64,000 bases of DNA from Caballeronia sp. BR00000012568055. GTDB taxonomy: Bacteria; Pseudomonadota; Gammaproteobacteria; Burkholderiales; Burkholderiaceae. Position numbers and translations under genes: made by a program. Shown piece by piece: positions 54,909-63,820 of the stretch. Within the stretch, counting starts at the first letter, position 1. Each line of letters begins with the position of its first letter. Below the pieces are notes generated by a model. It saw only the letters and a program-made list of their open reading frames with translations, searched no databases and was not told where the DNA came from. The stretch is taken from contig NZ_JAQFVG010000358.1 of NCBI RefSeq assembly GCF_029439455.1, positions 62,001 through 126,000 of the forward strand, in the 5' to 3' direction.

Positions 54909-55775
54909 ATGAACACCATGCTTTATCCGGAACTTTATAAATCGCTGGAATCCGTCCGTTGGGATATGGAGAAGGACATCCCCTGGGACAAATTCGATGC
55001 GTCGCTGCTCACCGACGAGCAGGCCAAGACCATCAAGATGAACGCGATCACCGAATGGTCCGCTCTTCCCGCAACCGAGATGTTCTTGCGCGACAACCAC
55101 AACGACAGCGACTTCTCCGCGTTCATCAGCGTGTGGTTCTTCGAAGAGCAAAAGCACTCGCTCGTGCTGATGGAATACCTGCGCCGCTTCAAGCCCGAAT
55201 TCGTGCCAAGCGAGGAAGAACTGCACGCCGTGCGCTTCGAGTTCGATCCGGCGCCGCCGCTGGAAACCCTCATGTTGCACTTCTGCGGCGAAATCCGCTT
55301 GAACCACTGGTATCGCCGTGCTGCTGAATGGCATACGGAACCGGTCATCAAGCATATCTACGAAACCATTTCGCGCGACGAAGCCCGTCACGGCGGCGCG
55401 TATCTGCGTTACATGAAAAAGTCGCTGGTTCAGGCTGGCGATACGGCGCGCGCGGCGTTCGCTAAGATCGGCGTGCTGATGGCGTCGGCGCGTCGCACGG
55501 AAAAGCCGCTGCATCCCACGAATCTGCACGTCAATCAGGCGCTTTTCCCGCGCGATACGGTGCAGTCGCGTCTGCCAGACCCGGAATGGCTCGAGCGCTG
55601 GCTCGACGATCAAATCCGTTTTGACGATAGCTGGGAGAAAAAGGTTGTCGAACGCATTCTGCACAACCTGTCGATTTTGTTCGAACGCTCGTTCGCGACG
55701 GCGCAGGAATTGAACCGATATCGCAAGGAAGTGACGTTGCGGTTGCAGGCTTCGGGCGGTGAACAGCCCGCTTAA
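54909..55775 (+). CDS. Diiron ferritin-like/acyl-ACP-desaturase-like protein
   Basis: 288 residues from ATG 54909, chosen because CAGGGGTGGACA lies just upstream; GTG 54855 and ATG 54861 are in frame but lack such a site. The four-helix diiron ligand set is complete: a Glu in EWSALPATE (49 or 57), E80-x-x-H83 (FFEEQKHS), E128 (CGEIRLNHWY) and E158-x-x-H161 (SRDEARHGG). The paired ExxH pattern is that of ribonucleotide-reductase-like and stearoyl-ACP-desaturase proteins. It probably oxidises an organic substrate with O2; the substrate is unknown. Neighbour of the CarH-like regulator. Confidence 0.82.
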   Translation: MNTMLYPELYKSLESVRWDMEKDIPWDKFDASLLTDEQAKTIKMNAITEWSALPATEMFLRDNHNDSDFSAFISVWFFEEQKHSLVLMEYLRRFKPEFVPSEEELHAVRFEFDPAPPLETLMLHFCGEIRLNHWYRRAAEWHTEPVIKHIYETISRDEARHGGAYLRYMKKSLVQAGDTARAAFAKIGVLMASARRTEKPLHPTNLHVNQALFPRDTVQSRLPDPEWLERWLDDQIRFDDSWEKKVVERILHNLSILFERSFATAQELNRYRKEVTLRLQASGGEQPA

Positions 55776-55799
55776 GTTTGCCTAAAAGAGCATCAAACA

Positions 55800-55838
55800 A
55801 CGGCCTGCCGGGGAAACCTTGGCGGGCCGTTTTCGTTT
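55800..55838 (+). terminator. Terminator after the diiron gene
   Basis: Stem ACGGCCTGCC (55800-55809) and GGCGGGCCGT (55821-55830) with one wobble pair, followed by TTTCGTTTG. Confidence 0.75.
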
Positions 55839-55930
55839 GTGCGCGCCGAGGCTGCGTTCGCGCGAAGCCAAAGCCACCAATGCTGCATGAGACAATGCGC
55901 GCTTTCAGCACATCGCAATCGAGCGACGCC

Positions 55931-56413
55931 ATGCCCGCCATCTTCGAACGCAAAATCTTCACGCGCGATGCGCTCGCCGCGCTCCGTCCCACGCTCAACG
56001 GACCGGTCGTTTTCACCAACGGCGTGTTCGACATTCTCCATCGCGGTCACGTCACTTATCTCGCCGATGCCAAAGCGCTCGGCGCGACGCTGATCGTCGG
56101 CGTCAATAGCGATTCTTCCGTGCGAACGCTCGGCAAGGGCGACGATCGGCCAATCAATAACGAGAACGACCGCATGGCGCTGCTCGCGGCGCTGGAAAGC
56201 GTGGATTACGTGGTGAAGTTCGAGGAATCGACGCCGCTGGAACTGATCGGCGCGGTGCATCCGGACGTGCTCGTGAAAGGCGGCGATTACGACATGGACA
56301 AACTCGCGGAATCGGCGTTGGTGCGCGGCTGGGGCGGCAAGGCGCTCGCCATCGCCTTCGAACATGACCGATCGACGACCGCGCTGCTCAAAAAAGTTCG
56401 CGCGCAGTCCTGA
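55931..56413 (+). CDS. rfaE2: D-glycero-beta-D-manno-heptose 1-phosphate adenylyltransferase
   Basis: 160 residues from ATG 55931. Nucleotidyltransferase fold with VVFTNGVFDILHRGHVTYLADAKALGATLIVGVNSD (HxGH as HRGH), GDDRPINNENDRMALLAALESVDYVVKFEESTPLELI and PDVLVKGGDYDMDKL. This is the stand-alone second domain of HldE/RfaE, which makes ADP-heptose for the lipopolysaccharide core; the kinase domain is encoded elsewhere. In-frame ATGs at 55880 and 55895 would add a short non-conserved extension. Confidence 0.92.
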   Translation: MPAIFERKIFTRDALAALRPTLNGPVVFTNGVFDILHRGHVTYLADAKALGATLIVGVNSDSSVRTLGKGDDRPINNENDRMALLAALESVDYVVKFEESTPLELIGAVHPDVLVKGGDYDMDKLAESALVRGWGGKALAIAFEHDRSTTALLKKVRAQS

Positions 56414-56416
56414 TTC

Positions 56417-56656
56417 TTATTGATTCAGCGGCGACGCCTGCACATTCGCGGCAGGCGCGGGACCGCCGACTTGCGGCGCATCGACTGCGTCTTCGGGATG
56501 CAGCGGGCGCACGTTCAGCGCTTCCGGATGCACCTGCTGCAACAGATGATGCGGCTCGCGCGCGCCGGCTGCGGGCAGCGGCCCGAACATGCCCTGCACG
56601 ACCGCGACCATCAGCAAGTTGGCCAGAATGAGTAAGGCGATCAGCCAGCGCAGCAT
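56417..56656 (-). CDS. Small membrane-anchored protein of unknown function
   Basis: 79 residues: an N-terminal hydrophobic helix MLRWLIALLILANLLMVAVVQGMFG, then a Pro/Ala/His-rich periplasmic tail (REPHHLLQQVHPEALNVRPLHPEDAVDAPQVGGPAPAANVQASPLNQ). It lies 10 bp after coaX on the same strand. Longer relatives in this position can carry a SPOR domain; none is present here, so this may be a truncated or minimal form. Confidence 0.65.
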   Translation of the reverse strand: MLRWLIALLILANLLMVAVVQGMFGPLPAAGAREPHHLLQQVHPEALNVRPLHPEDAVDAPQVGGPAPAANVQASPLNQ

Positions 56657-56666
56657 GCGTGCTCCA

Positions 56667-57437
56667 TCAAAGCGTTGAGGATGCGGCCGCGTCGCGCGCG
56701 ATCAGCGCGAGGCCGGACAGCACCAGAGAGTCGTGTCGGGTATGCGGAACGCGCAGCGCGCCCGCGATTTCATTCGCCGCGCCGCCGCTGAGGACGAGGC
56801 GGATATCGGCTTGCCAGTCTGCCTGAAGATCGCGATACGCGCGTTCGATAAGACTGGCCTGCGCCAGCACGCAGCCTGCGGAGAGCGCGGCAGCGGTGTC
56901 GGTCGCGAAGCGGTTCGATACGGTGTCGAGCACGCGGCGGGCGTCGTCGGCGTCGAGTGTCGGGAGTTGCGCGGTGTGATGGCCGAGCGAATGCATCATC
57001 AGCGACCAGCCCGGCGCGATCAGGCCGCCGGTGAACATGCCGTCGGCGCGCAAGGCTTCGAGCGTCGTCGCGGTGCCGAAAGTGGCAATCAGCACGTTCT
57101 CTTCGGGATAAGCCGCACGCGCGCCGATCAGGCCGCACCAGCGGTCGCTGCCGAGTTGCGTGGGTTCCGTGTAGCCGTTCTTCACGCCGCATTGCTGCGC
57201 TTTCGCACGCACGACGGTGCGCGGCAAGTTTGGCCAATGCGTGTCGATCATTCGCTCGATGCGCGCCAGCACCGCTGCGCCCGCCACGTTCGAAATCCAC
57301 GCGCTGCCCGGCTTGCCGAGCGATGACCATGCGGCGAATCGATCGTCGTCATGTTCGAACGCGCCGCTCGCAGCGGACGCAGACCACTTGATGCGGCTAT
57401 TGCCCGCATCGATCAGCAGATACGGCGTGTCGCTCAC
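56667..57437 (-). CDS. coaX: Type III pantothenate kinase
   Basis: 256 residues. [16 protein letters not shown] (P-loop-like Asp of the acetate/sugar kinase fold), [53 protein letters not shown], and the C-terminal [12 protein letters not shown]. It catalyses the first step of coenzyme A synthesis and is not feedback-inhibited by CoA. Its start overlaps the birA stop (57434-57437), a coupling common in betaproteobacteria. Confidence 0.94.
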   Translation of the reverse strand: MSDTPYLLIDAGNSRIKWSASAASGAFEHDDDRFAAWSSLGKPGSAWISNVAGAAVLARIERMIDTHWPNLPRTVVRAKAQQCGVKNGYTEPTQLGSDRWCGLIGARAAYPEENVLIATFGTATTLEALRADGMFTGGLIAPGWSLMMHSLGHHTAQLPTLDADDARRVLDTVSNRFATDTAAALSAGCVLAQASLIERAYRDLQADWQADIRLVLSGGAANEIAGALRVPHTRHDSLVLSGLALIARDAAASSTL

Positions 57438-58327
57438 GGACGCTCCCGCGCGAGCCGCAAGCTGAGTTCGCCGGTCGCGACGGTGCGCGGACCTTCGGGC
57501 GTTTCGATCAGCAATTGCCCGCGATCGTCAACGCCCGCCGCGATGCCGCGCGTCACTTCCTGCCCCTGATCGAGCAGCGCGACTTCGCGTCCGGCATAGG
57601 CGTGTGCGTCGGACCAGCGCTGGCGGAAGGGCTTGAGGCCGTGCGCCTCGAAGCGCGGCAGCGCGTCGTCGAGGGCGTTGAGCAGGGCGGCGAGGGCATC
57701 GGTGAGATTGGCGTCGGGCCACGCGCGCGCGAGTGCCGCGGGTGCCGCGCCCGGCACGATGGACGCCGCTTGCCGATTGGCTTCATCGACCTGAGCGGCG
57801 AGTTGATCCGCGCCATGCAGATTCACGCCGATTCCGATCACCACCGCCGTCGCGCTCGCCGTGCTCCACGCCGTTTCGATAAGAATGCCGGCGAGCTTGC
57901 CATCGTCGAGCAGGACGTCGTTTGGCCACTTCAGCGCGGGGCGCGCGGAGGGCGACAGCGGCAAGCGCGCGAGGGCATCGAGCACGGCAGTGCCAATGGC
58001 GAGGCTCAGTCCCGACAAGCCTTCGATCGGCCTTTTGAGCACGCATCCCACCGACATCAACAATGCATTGCCGGGTTCCGCGAGCCACGTCCGGCCGCGC
58101 CGTCCGCGCCCCGCCGTCTGCGAATACGCGATACGCGCGATCGGCTCCTGATGCGCGGCTTCACGCGGCAACGCGCGAAGCTGCTCCAGCAGGTCGGCAT
58201 TCGTCGAACCTGTTTCATCGACGATCTCGATGGTCCAGTCGTGCGCGGGCCGCTCGGCGAGTTGTGCGAGCCGGTTGCGGTCGATGCGCCACGGGGCGTC
58301 GGGGGCGAAAGAGGGCGGCAGGTTCAT
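57434..58327 (-). CDS. birA: Biotin-[acetyl-CoA-carboxylase] ligase
   Basis: 297 residues. Biotin/ATP site [40 protein letters not shown] (the GRGRRG loop), [22 protein letters not shown] and a C-terminal SH3-like domain ([34 protein letters not shown]). There is no N-terminal winged-helix domain, so it is a monofunctional (group I) ligase and not a repressor. Confidence 0.94.
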   Translation of the reverse strand: MNLPPSFAPDAPWRIDRNRLAQLAERPAHDWTIEIVDETGSTNADLLEQLRALPREAAHQEPIARIAYSQTAGRGRRGRTWLAEPGNALLMSVGCVLKRPIEGLSGLSLAIGTAVLDALARLPLSPSARPALKWPNDVLLDDGKLAGILIETAWSTASATAVVIGIGVNLHGADQLAAQVDEANRQAASIVPGAAPAALARAWPDANLTDALAALLNALDDALPRFEAHGLKPFRQRWSDAHAYAGREVALLDQGQEVTRGIAAGVDDRGQLLIETPEGPRTVATGELSLRLARERP

Positions 58328-58365
58328 GGCGGGTATTGTAGCGGGGCGGTTTAACTGGAACGCGC

Positions 58366-58698
58366 TCAGACGAGCGTGATCCGCAGCGACTTGCCGCAGG
58401 CTCTGGCGTATTTCTTCAACGTGGCGAAAGTCGGCGAATGCTTTTCCCTCACGATCGCGCCTTCGAGTCGCGCGACGGCGGAGGCGGTCGTGCCCATTCG
58501 TTCGGCGACTTGCGCCTGCGTGAGTCCAGCTTCCTTGCGTGCCTTGAGCAAGGCATCGAGTGCCGCGTATTCCTCTTCCAGCGCGTCGTAAGCGGCCTTC
58601 AACTCTGGATCTTCGAACAACCGTTTCCGATCCTCTTTTGTCTCCGCAACCGGCTTGTATCGACGAGCGAGTTCGCGTTGAAGTTGCGCTTTATCCAT
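58366..58698 (-). CDS. XRE-family HTH protein, solitary HigA/RelB-type antitoxin-like
   Basis: 110 residues. An N-terminal helical half (about 15-50) precedes a Cro/C1 HTH: LLKARKEAGLTQAQVAERMGTTASAVARLEGAIVREKHSPTFATLKKYARACGKSLRITLV. This layout is that of antitoxins of HigBA-2-type modules, where a RelE-like toxin gene normally lies immediately upstream. Here only about 200 bp separate it from the divergent MCE operon and they hold no toxin, so it is either an orphan antitoxin or a domesticated regulator. Also possible is autoregulation through its own promoter. Confidence 0.8.
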   Translation of the reverse strand: MDKAQLQRELARRYKPVAETKEDRKRLFEDPELKAAYDALEEEYAALDALLKARKEAGLTQAQVAERMGTTASAVARLEGAIVREKHSPTFATLKKYARACGKSLRITLV

Positions 58699-58907
58699 GA
58701 TCTTTCACCTCATTTTGCGTCGTTCGATATTAGCATCTTTGCTATGTTTGGAAAGTAGAGTCATCGACGCTCTAGTCTTCCGTCGCACGCGCTTTCCCGA
58801 TATTCGGCCGAATGGCATAGGCCATCCGACACCATTCGACGCCAGCCAAGCACTTCCCGCTAGAATGTCCCTTCCCCCTTAACCCGCGCGCCTCGCGCCC
58901 AGAACCC

Positions 58908-60035
58908 TTGGACTTCGACACGCCGCCACGCCTTCGGGTTGAAGCAGGTCAGCAAGGCAAGGTCGTCCGGCTTTCGGGCCAGTGGACCGCGCTCGCGCTC
59001 GCGCGCGACCGCGCCAAGAGCGGCGTTACGCGCAGGCTTCGCGCCATCGGGCGGGAGGCGATCGGGCATTGGGACTTGCAGGCGATTGAGCGGCTCGATC
59101 ATGTCGGCGGTCAGGCGTTGTGGCGCATCTGGGGCAGGCGCATGCCCGCCACCGTCGAACTGAGCGATACCCAACGCGAAATCTTCGAGCGCGTCGCGTT
59201 GCTCGATCAGGAGCGCGAGGAGCCCGACGTCATCGATCATGTCGATCCGGTTACGCGTCTCGGCCAGCTTATCTTCGAGTTCTTCGATCACTTGCACGGC
59301 GGCCTGGCGATGTTCGGCGGCTTCGTGCTCGATTTGTTTTCGCTGATCCGCCGCCCGCAGCGCACGCCGTGGACGGAGATCTCCGCGAACATCTACAGCG
59401 CCGGCGCGCAGGCTTTGGCGATCACCGCGCTGGTCGCGTTTCTGATCGGCATCGTGCTGAGTTATCTGTCGGCGCAGCAGTTGCGCGTGTTCGGCGCGAA
59501 CCAGTACATCGTGAACATTCTCGGGCTGTCGGTGATCCGCGAACTCGGGCCGGTGCTGTCCGCGATTCTCGTCGCCGGGCGCTCGGGTTCGGCGATCACC
59601 GCGCAGATCGGCGTGATGCGCGTCACCGAAGAACTCGACGCCATGCAGGTGATGGGCATTCCGCACGGCCTGCGCCTCGTGCTGCCGCGCGTAATCGCGC
59701 TCGGCGTGGCAATGCCGCTGCTCGTCATGTGGACCAATATCATCGCGCTGACGGGCGGGGCGCTCGCGGCGAAGCTGGTGTTGTCGATCGATATGTCGTT
59801 CTTTATTCGCTCGCTGCCGAGCGTGGTGCCGATTGCCAATCTGTGGATCGGTTTAGGCAAAGGCGTGGTGTTCGGCATGCTGATCGCGCTGACCGCGTGT
59901 CACTTCGGGTTCCGCATCAAGGCGAATTCGCAGAGTCTCGGTGAAGGCACGACGACATCCGTGGTTACGTCGATCACCGTCGTGATTCTTGCGGACGCCG
60001 TGTTCGCCATCCTGTTTCAGAACGTGGGCTTATAG
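58908..60035 (+). CDS. MlaE-family lipid ABC transporter permease with N-terminal STAS-like domain
   Basis: 375 residues from a TTG at 58908; no better start or ribosome-binding site is visible and the frame is open further upstream. Residues 1-110 resemble a STAS domain (PPRLRVEAGQQGKVVRLSGQWTALAL, DLQAIERLDHVGGQALWRIWG). Residues 125-375 are a MlaE permease with IVLSYLSAQQLRVFGANQYIVNILGLSVIRELGPVLSAILVAGRSGSAITAQIGVMRVTEELDAMQVMGI. Inner-membrane part of an MCE phospholipid or lipid transporter; the next three genes encode its partners. Confidence 0.9.
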   Translation: MDFDTPPRLRVEAGQQGKVVRLSGQWTALALARDRAKSGVTRRLRAIGREAIGHWDLQAIERLDHVGGQALWRIWGRRMPATVELSDTQREIFERVALLDQEREEPDVIDHVDPVTRLGQLIFEFFDHLHGGLAMFGGFVLDLFSLIRRPQRTPWTEISANIYSAGAQALAITALVAFLIGIVLSYLSAQQLRVFGANQYIVNILGLSVIRELGPVLSAILVAGRSGSAITAQIGVMRVTEELDAMQVMGIPHGLRLVLPRVIALGVAMPLLVMWTNIIALTGGALAAKLVLSIDMSFFIRSLPSVVPIANLWIGLGKGVVFGMLIALTACHFGFRIKANSQSLGEGTTTSVVTSITVVILADAVFAILFQNVGL

Positions 60036-60050
60036 AAAGAGAAAGCGATC

Positions 60051-60929
60051 ATGTCCACCACGCTCGCCACTGCCGTTCGACATCAGCCGCCGCCCGTTAT
60101 CGCGGAGCCGGTGATCGAAGTGCGCGATCTCAGCAAGCGATACGGCCGCACGGTCATTCACGAGCATCTGAATCTGGATGTACGGCGCGGTGAAATCGTC
60201 GCGCTGCTCGGCGGTTCGGGTTCGGGCAAGACCACGCTCGTGCGCCAGATTTTGGGTCTCGAATTTCCGACGTCCGGCACCATCCGCGTGCTCGGCGAGG
60301 AATGGGCGCGCATGGACGAGGAAACCGCCAAGATGCTGCGCACGCGCTCCGGCATGATGTTTCAACAGGGCGCGTTGTTCTCGTCGCTGTCGGTGTACGA
60401 CAACATCGCGCAGCCGTTTCGCGAACTCGGCAAGATTCCCGAGGATCTGATCCGCGAGTTCGTCATGCTGAAATTGGAGATGGTTGGCTTGTCGTGCAAA
60501 CACGCGAGCAAAATGCCATCGGCGTTGTCGGGCGGCATGGTGAAGCGCGTCGGCATTGCGCGGGCGATTGCGCTCGAACCCGAGCTGCTGTTCCTCGATG
60601 AACCCACCGCCGGTCTGGACCCGAAGGCATCGGACGAATTCGTCGATTTGATTGCGACGTTGCATCGCGCGCTGGGTCTGACGGTCGTGATGGTTACGCA
60701 CGATCTCGATACCATGGTCGCGCTGTCCACGCGCGTCGCCGTGCTCGCGGACCGGCGCGTGCTGGTCGCCGCGCCCGTGGAAGAGGCGTGCGCGGTGGAT
60801 CATCCGTTCATCCACGAGTATTTTCTGGGGCGGCGCGGACGGCGCGCATTGCAGGCGCTGCCGCCCGAGCGCCGCGCGAAGCTGCCCGCCGCCGCGCTCG
60901 AAGATGCACCGCTCAGCGTGAACAAATAA
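60051..60929 (+). CDS. MlaF-family ABC transporter ATP-binding protein
   Basis: 292 residues. Walker A LLGGSGSGKTTLVRQI, Q-loop MFQQGALFSSLSVYDNI, signature ALSGGMVKRVGIARAIA, Walker B ELLFLDEPTAGLDP, H-loop VMVTHDLDTM. The LSGGM(V/A)KR form is characteristic of MlaF. It energises the STAS-MlaE permease, whose stop is 15 bp upstream. Confidence 0.93.
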   Translation: MSTTLATAVRHQPPPVIAEPVIEVRDLSKRYGRTVIHEHLNLDVRRGEIVALLGGSGSGKTTLVRQILGLEFPTSGTIRVLGEEWARMDEETAKMLRTRSGMMFQQGALFSSLSVYDNIAQPFRELGKIPEDLIREFVMLKLEMVGLSCKHASKMPSALSGGMVKRVGIARAIALEPELLFLDEPTAGLDPKASDEFVDLIATLHRALGLTVVMVTHDLDTMVALSTRVAVLADRRVLVAAPVEEACAVDHPFIHEYFLGRRGRRALQALPPERRAKLPAAALEDAPLSVNK

Positions 60930-60970
60930 TCGCCGGAAACCGCACAAGGCGATGCCTAAGGAACCTGCCG

Positions 60971-61930
60971 ATGGAAAACAAATCACACGCGTTCTGGACC
61001 GGGCTATTCACGATCGTGCTCGTGCTGGCGATTGCGTTCGCGGTGTTCTTCTTCAACGTCGATCGCACCGTGCGCGTGCCTTACGATCTGATCGCGCGCA
61101 CCAACGTCACCGGACTGTTCACCGATGCCGCCGTGCGTTATCGCGGTCTGGGCGTGGGCAAGGTCGAGTCGATTCGCTTCGATAAAGCGCATCCGGGGCA
61201 AATCCGCATTCGCATTCTCGTCGATCAGAACGCGCCGATGACGCACTCCACGTACGCCACGCTCGGCTTTCAGGGCGTGACGGGCATCGCTTTCGTGCAA
61301 CTCGACGACACCGGCAAGGACACCAGCGCGCTCGCTTCATCGCCGCAACACGTCGCCGAAGTGCCGATGCGCGCGGGTCTTTTTGAGCAGTTGCAGGAGC
61401 GCGGCGACGTGATCCTGAAGAAGTTCGAACGCCTCTCCGAAGACGCCGACAAGTTCCTCTCCGACGACGTACGTACTCAGTTGATGGACACGACCAAGAG
61501 CCTGAAGAACGCCGCCGATGGCATCGCCACGTTGACGAATCAGGTCTCGCCCGCGACCGCACAATTGCCGCAGACGCTTAAGCAGATCAACACCACGCTG
61601 GCATCGACGAATCAGTTGGTGCAAAACCTCAATCGTCCCGATGGCCCGTTCGTCACCAATCTGAACAAGGCGGGCAAGGCGGCGGAAGATGCGAGCGCGG
61701 CGCTCGCGGACATGAACGAATCGCTGCGCGTGGTGACGGCGCGCGTGGGCTTCGAAGCCTTGCCGCGTCTCTATTCGTTGGGCGACGACGTGGGCAGCGC
61801 GGCGCGTTCCATCGACCGCGCGGCCGATGCCTTCAGCACCAATCCGCGCAGCGTGCTGTTCGGCGCGCCGCAGCAGGCGCCGGGTCCGGGCGAGCCGGGC
61901 TTCACGTGGCCCGCGCAGCCGGCGCATTGA
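60971..61930 (+). CDS. MlaD-family (MCE-domain) periplasmic substrate-binding protein
   Basis: 319 residues from ATG 60971 (AAGGAACC upstream). One membrane anchor (FWTGLFTIVLVLAIAFAVFFF), a single MCE domain (VPYDLIARTNVTGLFTDAAVRYRGLGVGKVESIRFDKAHPGQIRIRILVD), and a long helical C-terminal part (about 150-290) rich in Asn/Thr/Leu, as in longer MCE proteins such as PqiB/YebT relatives. MCE hexamers form lipid channels across the periplasm. Confidence 0.92.
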   Translation: MENKSHAFWTGLFTIVLVLAIAFAVFFFNVDRTVRVPYDLIARTNVTGLFTDAAVRYRGLGVGKVESIRFDKAHPGQIRIRILVDQNAPMTHSTYATLGFQGVTGIAFVQLDDTGKDTSALASSPQHVAEVPMRAGLFEQLQERGDVILKKFERLSEDADKFLSDDVRTQLMDTTKSLKNAADGIATLTNQVSPATAQLPQTLKQINTTLASTNQLVQNLNRPDGPFVTNLNKAGKAAEDASAALADMNESLRVVTARVGFEALPRLYSLGDDVGSAARSIDRAADAFSTNPRSVLFGAPQQAPGPGEPGFTWPAQPAH

Positions 61931-61948
61931 TCGATCGGGATAAGAAAA

Positions 61949-62569
61949 ATGCCAATCAACCACTTCAAGCTGTTGGCCGCGGCGCTTGCGTTCGCGGTCG
62001 TGCTGACGGGCTGCGCGTCGCAACCGAACGCAATGCCGAACGAGCGATACGACCTCGGTGCGTTGTCCACTCAACCCGCGAACACCAACGCAGCGCCGAT
62101 GCCGCCGGTGAAAGTGCTCGCCGTCAGCGCGCCGCGCAGTCTGGAAGCCGATTCGTTCGTCTATCGCCTGAGCTATGTGGATGCGCAACGCACCGGCACC
62201 TACTCCAACAGCCATTGGACGATGCCGCCCGCGCAACTCCTGACGCAACGCCTGCGCGATGCGCTCGCCGCGCGCGGCCCGATTCTCTCCGGTGCCGACC
62301 CCGTGCGCGCCGTGCCGATGCTTGACGTGGAACTGACGAACTTCGAGCAGGACTTCGACGCGCCTCAGCAAAGCCACGGCCTCGTCGCCGTGCGCGCGAC
62401 GATCACGCAGCAAGGCCGCGTGGTCGCGCAGCGGAGCTTTTCGGCAAGCGCCCCCGCACCGACCGCCGACGCACCCGGCGGCGCGCGCGCGCTGGCGGCG
62501 GCATCGGACGATGTGATCGCGCAGCTTGCATCGTGGCTCGCGGCGCAACCTCTCACTGCAGGACGATGA
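61949..62569 (+). CDS. ABC-type transport auxiliary lipoprotein (PqiC-like)
   Basis: 206 residues. Lipobox VVLTGCASQPN (Cys about 23), then a domain with RYDLGALSTQPAN, VLAVSAPRSLEADSFVYRLSYVDAQRTGTYSNSHWTMPPAQLLTQRLRDAL, like the ABC_trans_aux/PqiC (DUF330) family. It is probably an outer-membrane lipoprotein that receives lipid from, or docks, the MCE protein. It replaces the MlaC/MlaA partners of the classical Mla system. Confidence 0.87.
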   Translation: MPINHFKLLAAALAFAVVLTGCASQPNAMPNERYDLGALSTQPANTNAAPMPPVKVLAVSAPRSLEADSFVYRLSYVDAQRTGTYSNSHWTMPPAQLLTQRLRDALAARGPILSGADPVRAVPMLDVELTNFEQDFDAPQQSHGLVAVRATITQQGRVVAQRSFSASAPAPTADAPGGARALAAASDDVIAQLASWLAAQPLTAGR

Positions 62570-62594
62570 TCGCCCGTTTCTTCATCGCCGGAAC

Positions 62595-63794
62595 ATGACC
62601 ATCAAGCAGTGGCAGCGCCGCCCATCGGCGTTTTCGCGGCAGGCGCTCGGCGCGTACATGGCGCTGGTCGTGTACGGCTCGCTGTATCCGTTTTCGGGCT
62701 GGCGCACGCTCGGCATCGGGCCGTTCGCCTATCTCGGCGACCCGCTGCCGCAATACATCACCGTGTTCGATGTGGTCACCAATGTGATCGGCTATATGCC
62801 GCTCGGCGCGTTGATCGTGCTGGCGCTGTATCCGCGCTGGCGTGGATCGATCGCGGTGTGCGCGGCGCTGTTCGGCGGCGCGTTGCTCTCGGGCACGATG
62901 GAAGCGATCCAGACGTATCTGCCGACACGCGTCGCCTCGAATCTCGATCTCGCCGCGAACGCGTTCGGCGCGCTGATCGGCGGCATGCTGATCGCGCCCG
63001 CGACGAGCGCGCTGCTCGATCGTGGTTTGCTGCGACGTATGCGCTTCGCGTGGTTCGAGCGCGATGCGGCGTATGTCATCGGCTTATCGGCGCTGTGGCC
63101 GTTCGCGGCGCTGTTTCCATCGCCATATCTGTTCGGTGGCGGCGACTTGCCGCGCGTGCTGTGGGACGGTCTCGATCCGGCGATGCAGGACGCGATTCTC
63201 GCGTGGCTGCCCGCTTCATGGGATATCGAAACCTGGCCGGATCGCTTCTCCGCGTTGCTGCCGGACGATTCGTGGGAAGCGCTGATCACGTCGTCGAATC
63301 TGTTTGCCGCGCTGGTGCTCGCCACGTTGCTGACACGTCAGCGCGCGCCGCGTATCCGCCTGATGATCCTGCTGACCGCCGGCACCTTGTTCGCGAAGGC
63401 TGCGGCTTCGTTCATGCAATCGCGCGCCGGTCTCACCTTCGACTGGGCGACGGATGGCGCGCTGGAAGGCATTGGTATCGGCTTCGTGGCGGGCGTGTTG
63501 TCGGTGACTTTGCCGCGTGCGTGGCGTGCGGCGGCGGCGGGCGCGGCGCTGGTTGTCGCGCTCGTGCTGGCGAATCTCTTGCCGGTGAATCCGTACTTCG
63601 ATATCGTGCTCGCGGACTGGCGGCAGGGGCGTTATCTGCACTTCAACGGTCTGCTGCACTGGCTCGCGTGGATGTGGCCGTACGCGGCGCTCGGCTGGCT
63701 CGCATCGGCGGCGGAGCATGCGTTTATCGCGTGGCGGCGGGCGCGCAGGGGGAAAAACGATGGCAACGGCGGGCACGAACATCGCTCGTTATAA
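62595..63794 (+). CDS. VanZ-like integral membrane protein
   Basis: 399 residues from ATG 62595. About eight to ten membrane helices. The N-terminal half has the VanZ-like pattern LVVYGSLYPFSGWRTLG, DVVTNVIGYMPLGALIVLALYPRW, GALLSGTMEAIQTYLPTRVASNLDLAANAFGALIGG, with conserved Glu and Asn/Asp residues in the membrane. The C-terminal half repeats a similar arrangement (HFNGLLHWLAWMWPY). Function unknown; VanZ domains modulate teicoplanin/lipopeptide resistance. It begins 25 bp after the lipoprotein gene and is probably co-transcribed with the MCE operon. Confidence 0.82.
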   Translation: MTIKQWQRRPSAFSRQALGAYMALVVYGSLYPFSGWRTLGIGPFAYLGDPLPQYITVFDVVTNVIGYMPLGALIVLALYPRWRGSIAVCAALFGGALLSGTMEAIQTYLPTRVASNLDLAANAFGALIGGMLIAPATSALLDRGLLRRMRFAWFERDAAYVIGLSALWPFAALFPSPYLFGGGDLPRVLWDGLDPAMQDAILAWLPASWDIETWPDRFSALLPDDSWEALITSSNLFAALVLATLLTRQRAPRIRLMILLTAGTLFAKAAASFMQSRAGLTFDWATDGALEGIGIGFVAGVLSVTLPRAWRAAAAGAALVVALVLANLLPVNPYFDIVLADWRQGRYLHFNGLLHWLAWMWPYAALGWLASAAEHAFIAWRRARRGKNDGNGGHEHRSL

Positions 63795-63820
63795 TCGATC
63801 GATACCAAAAAAGGCCGCAT

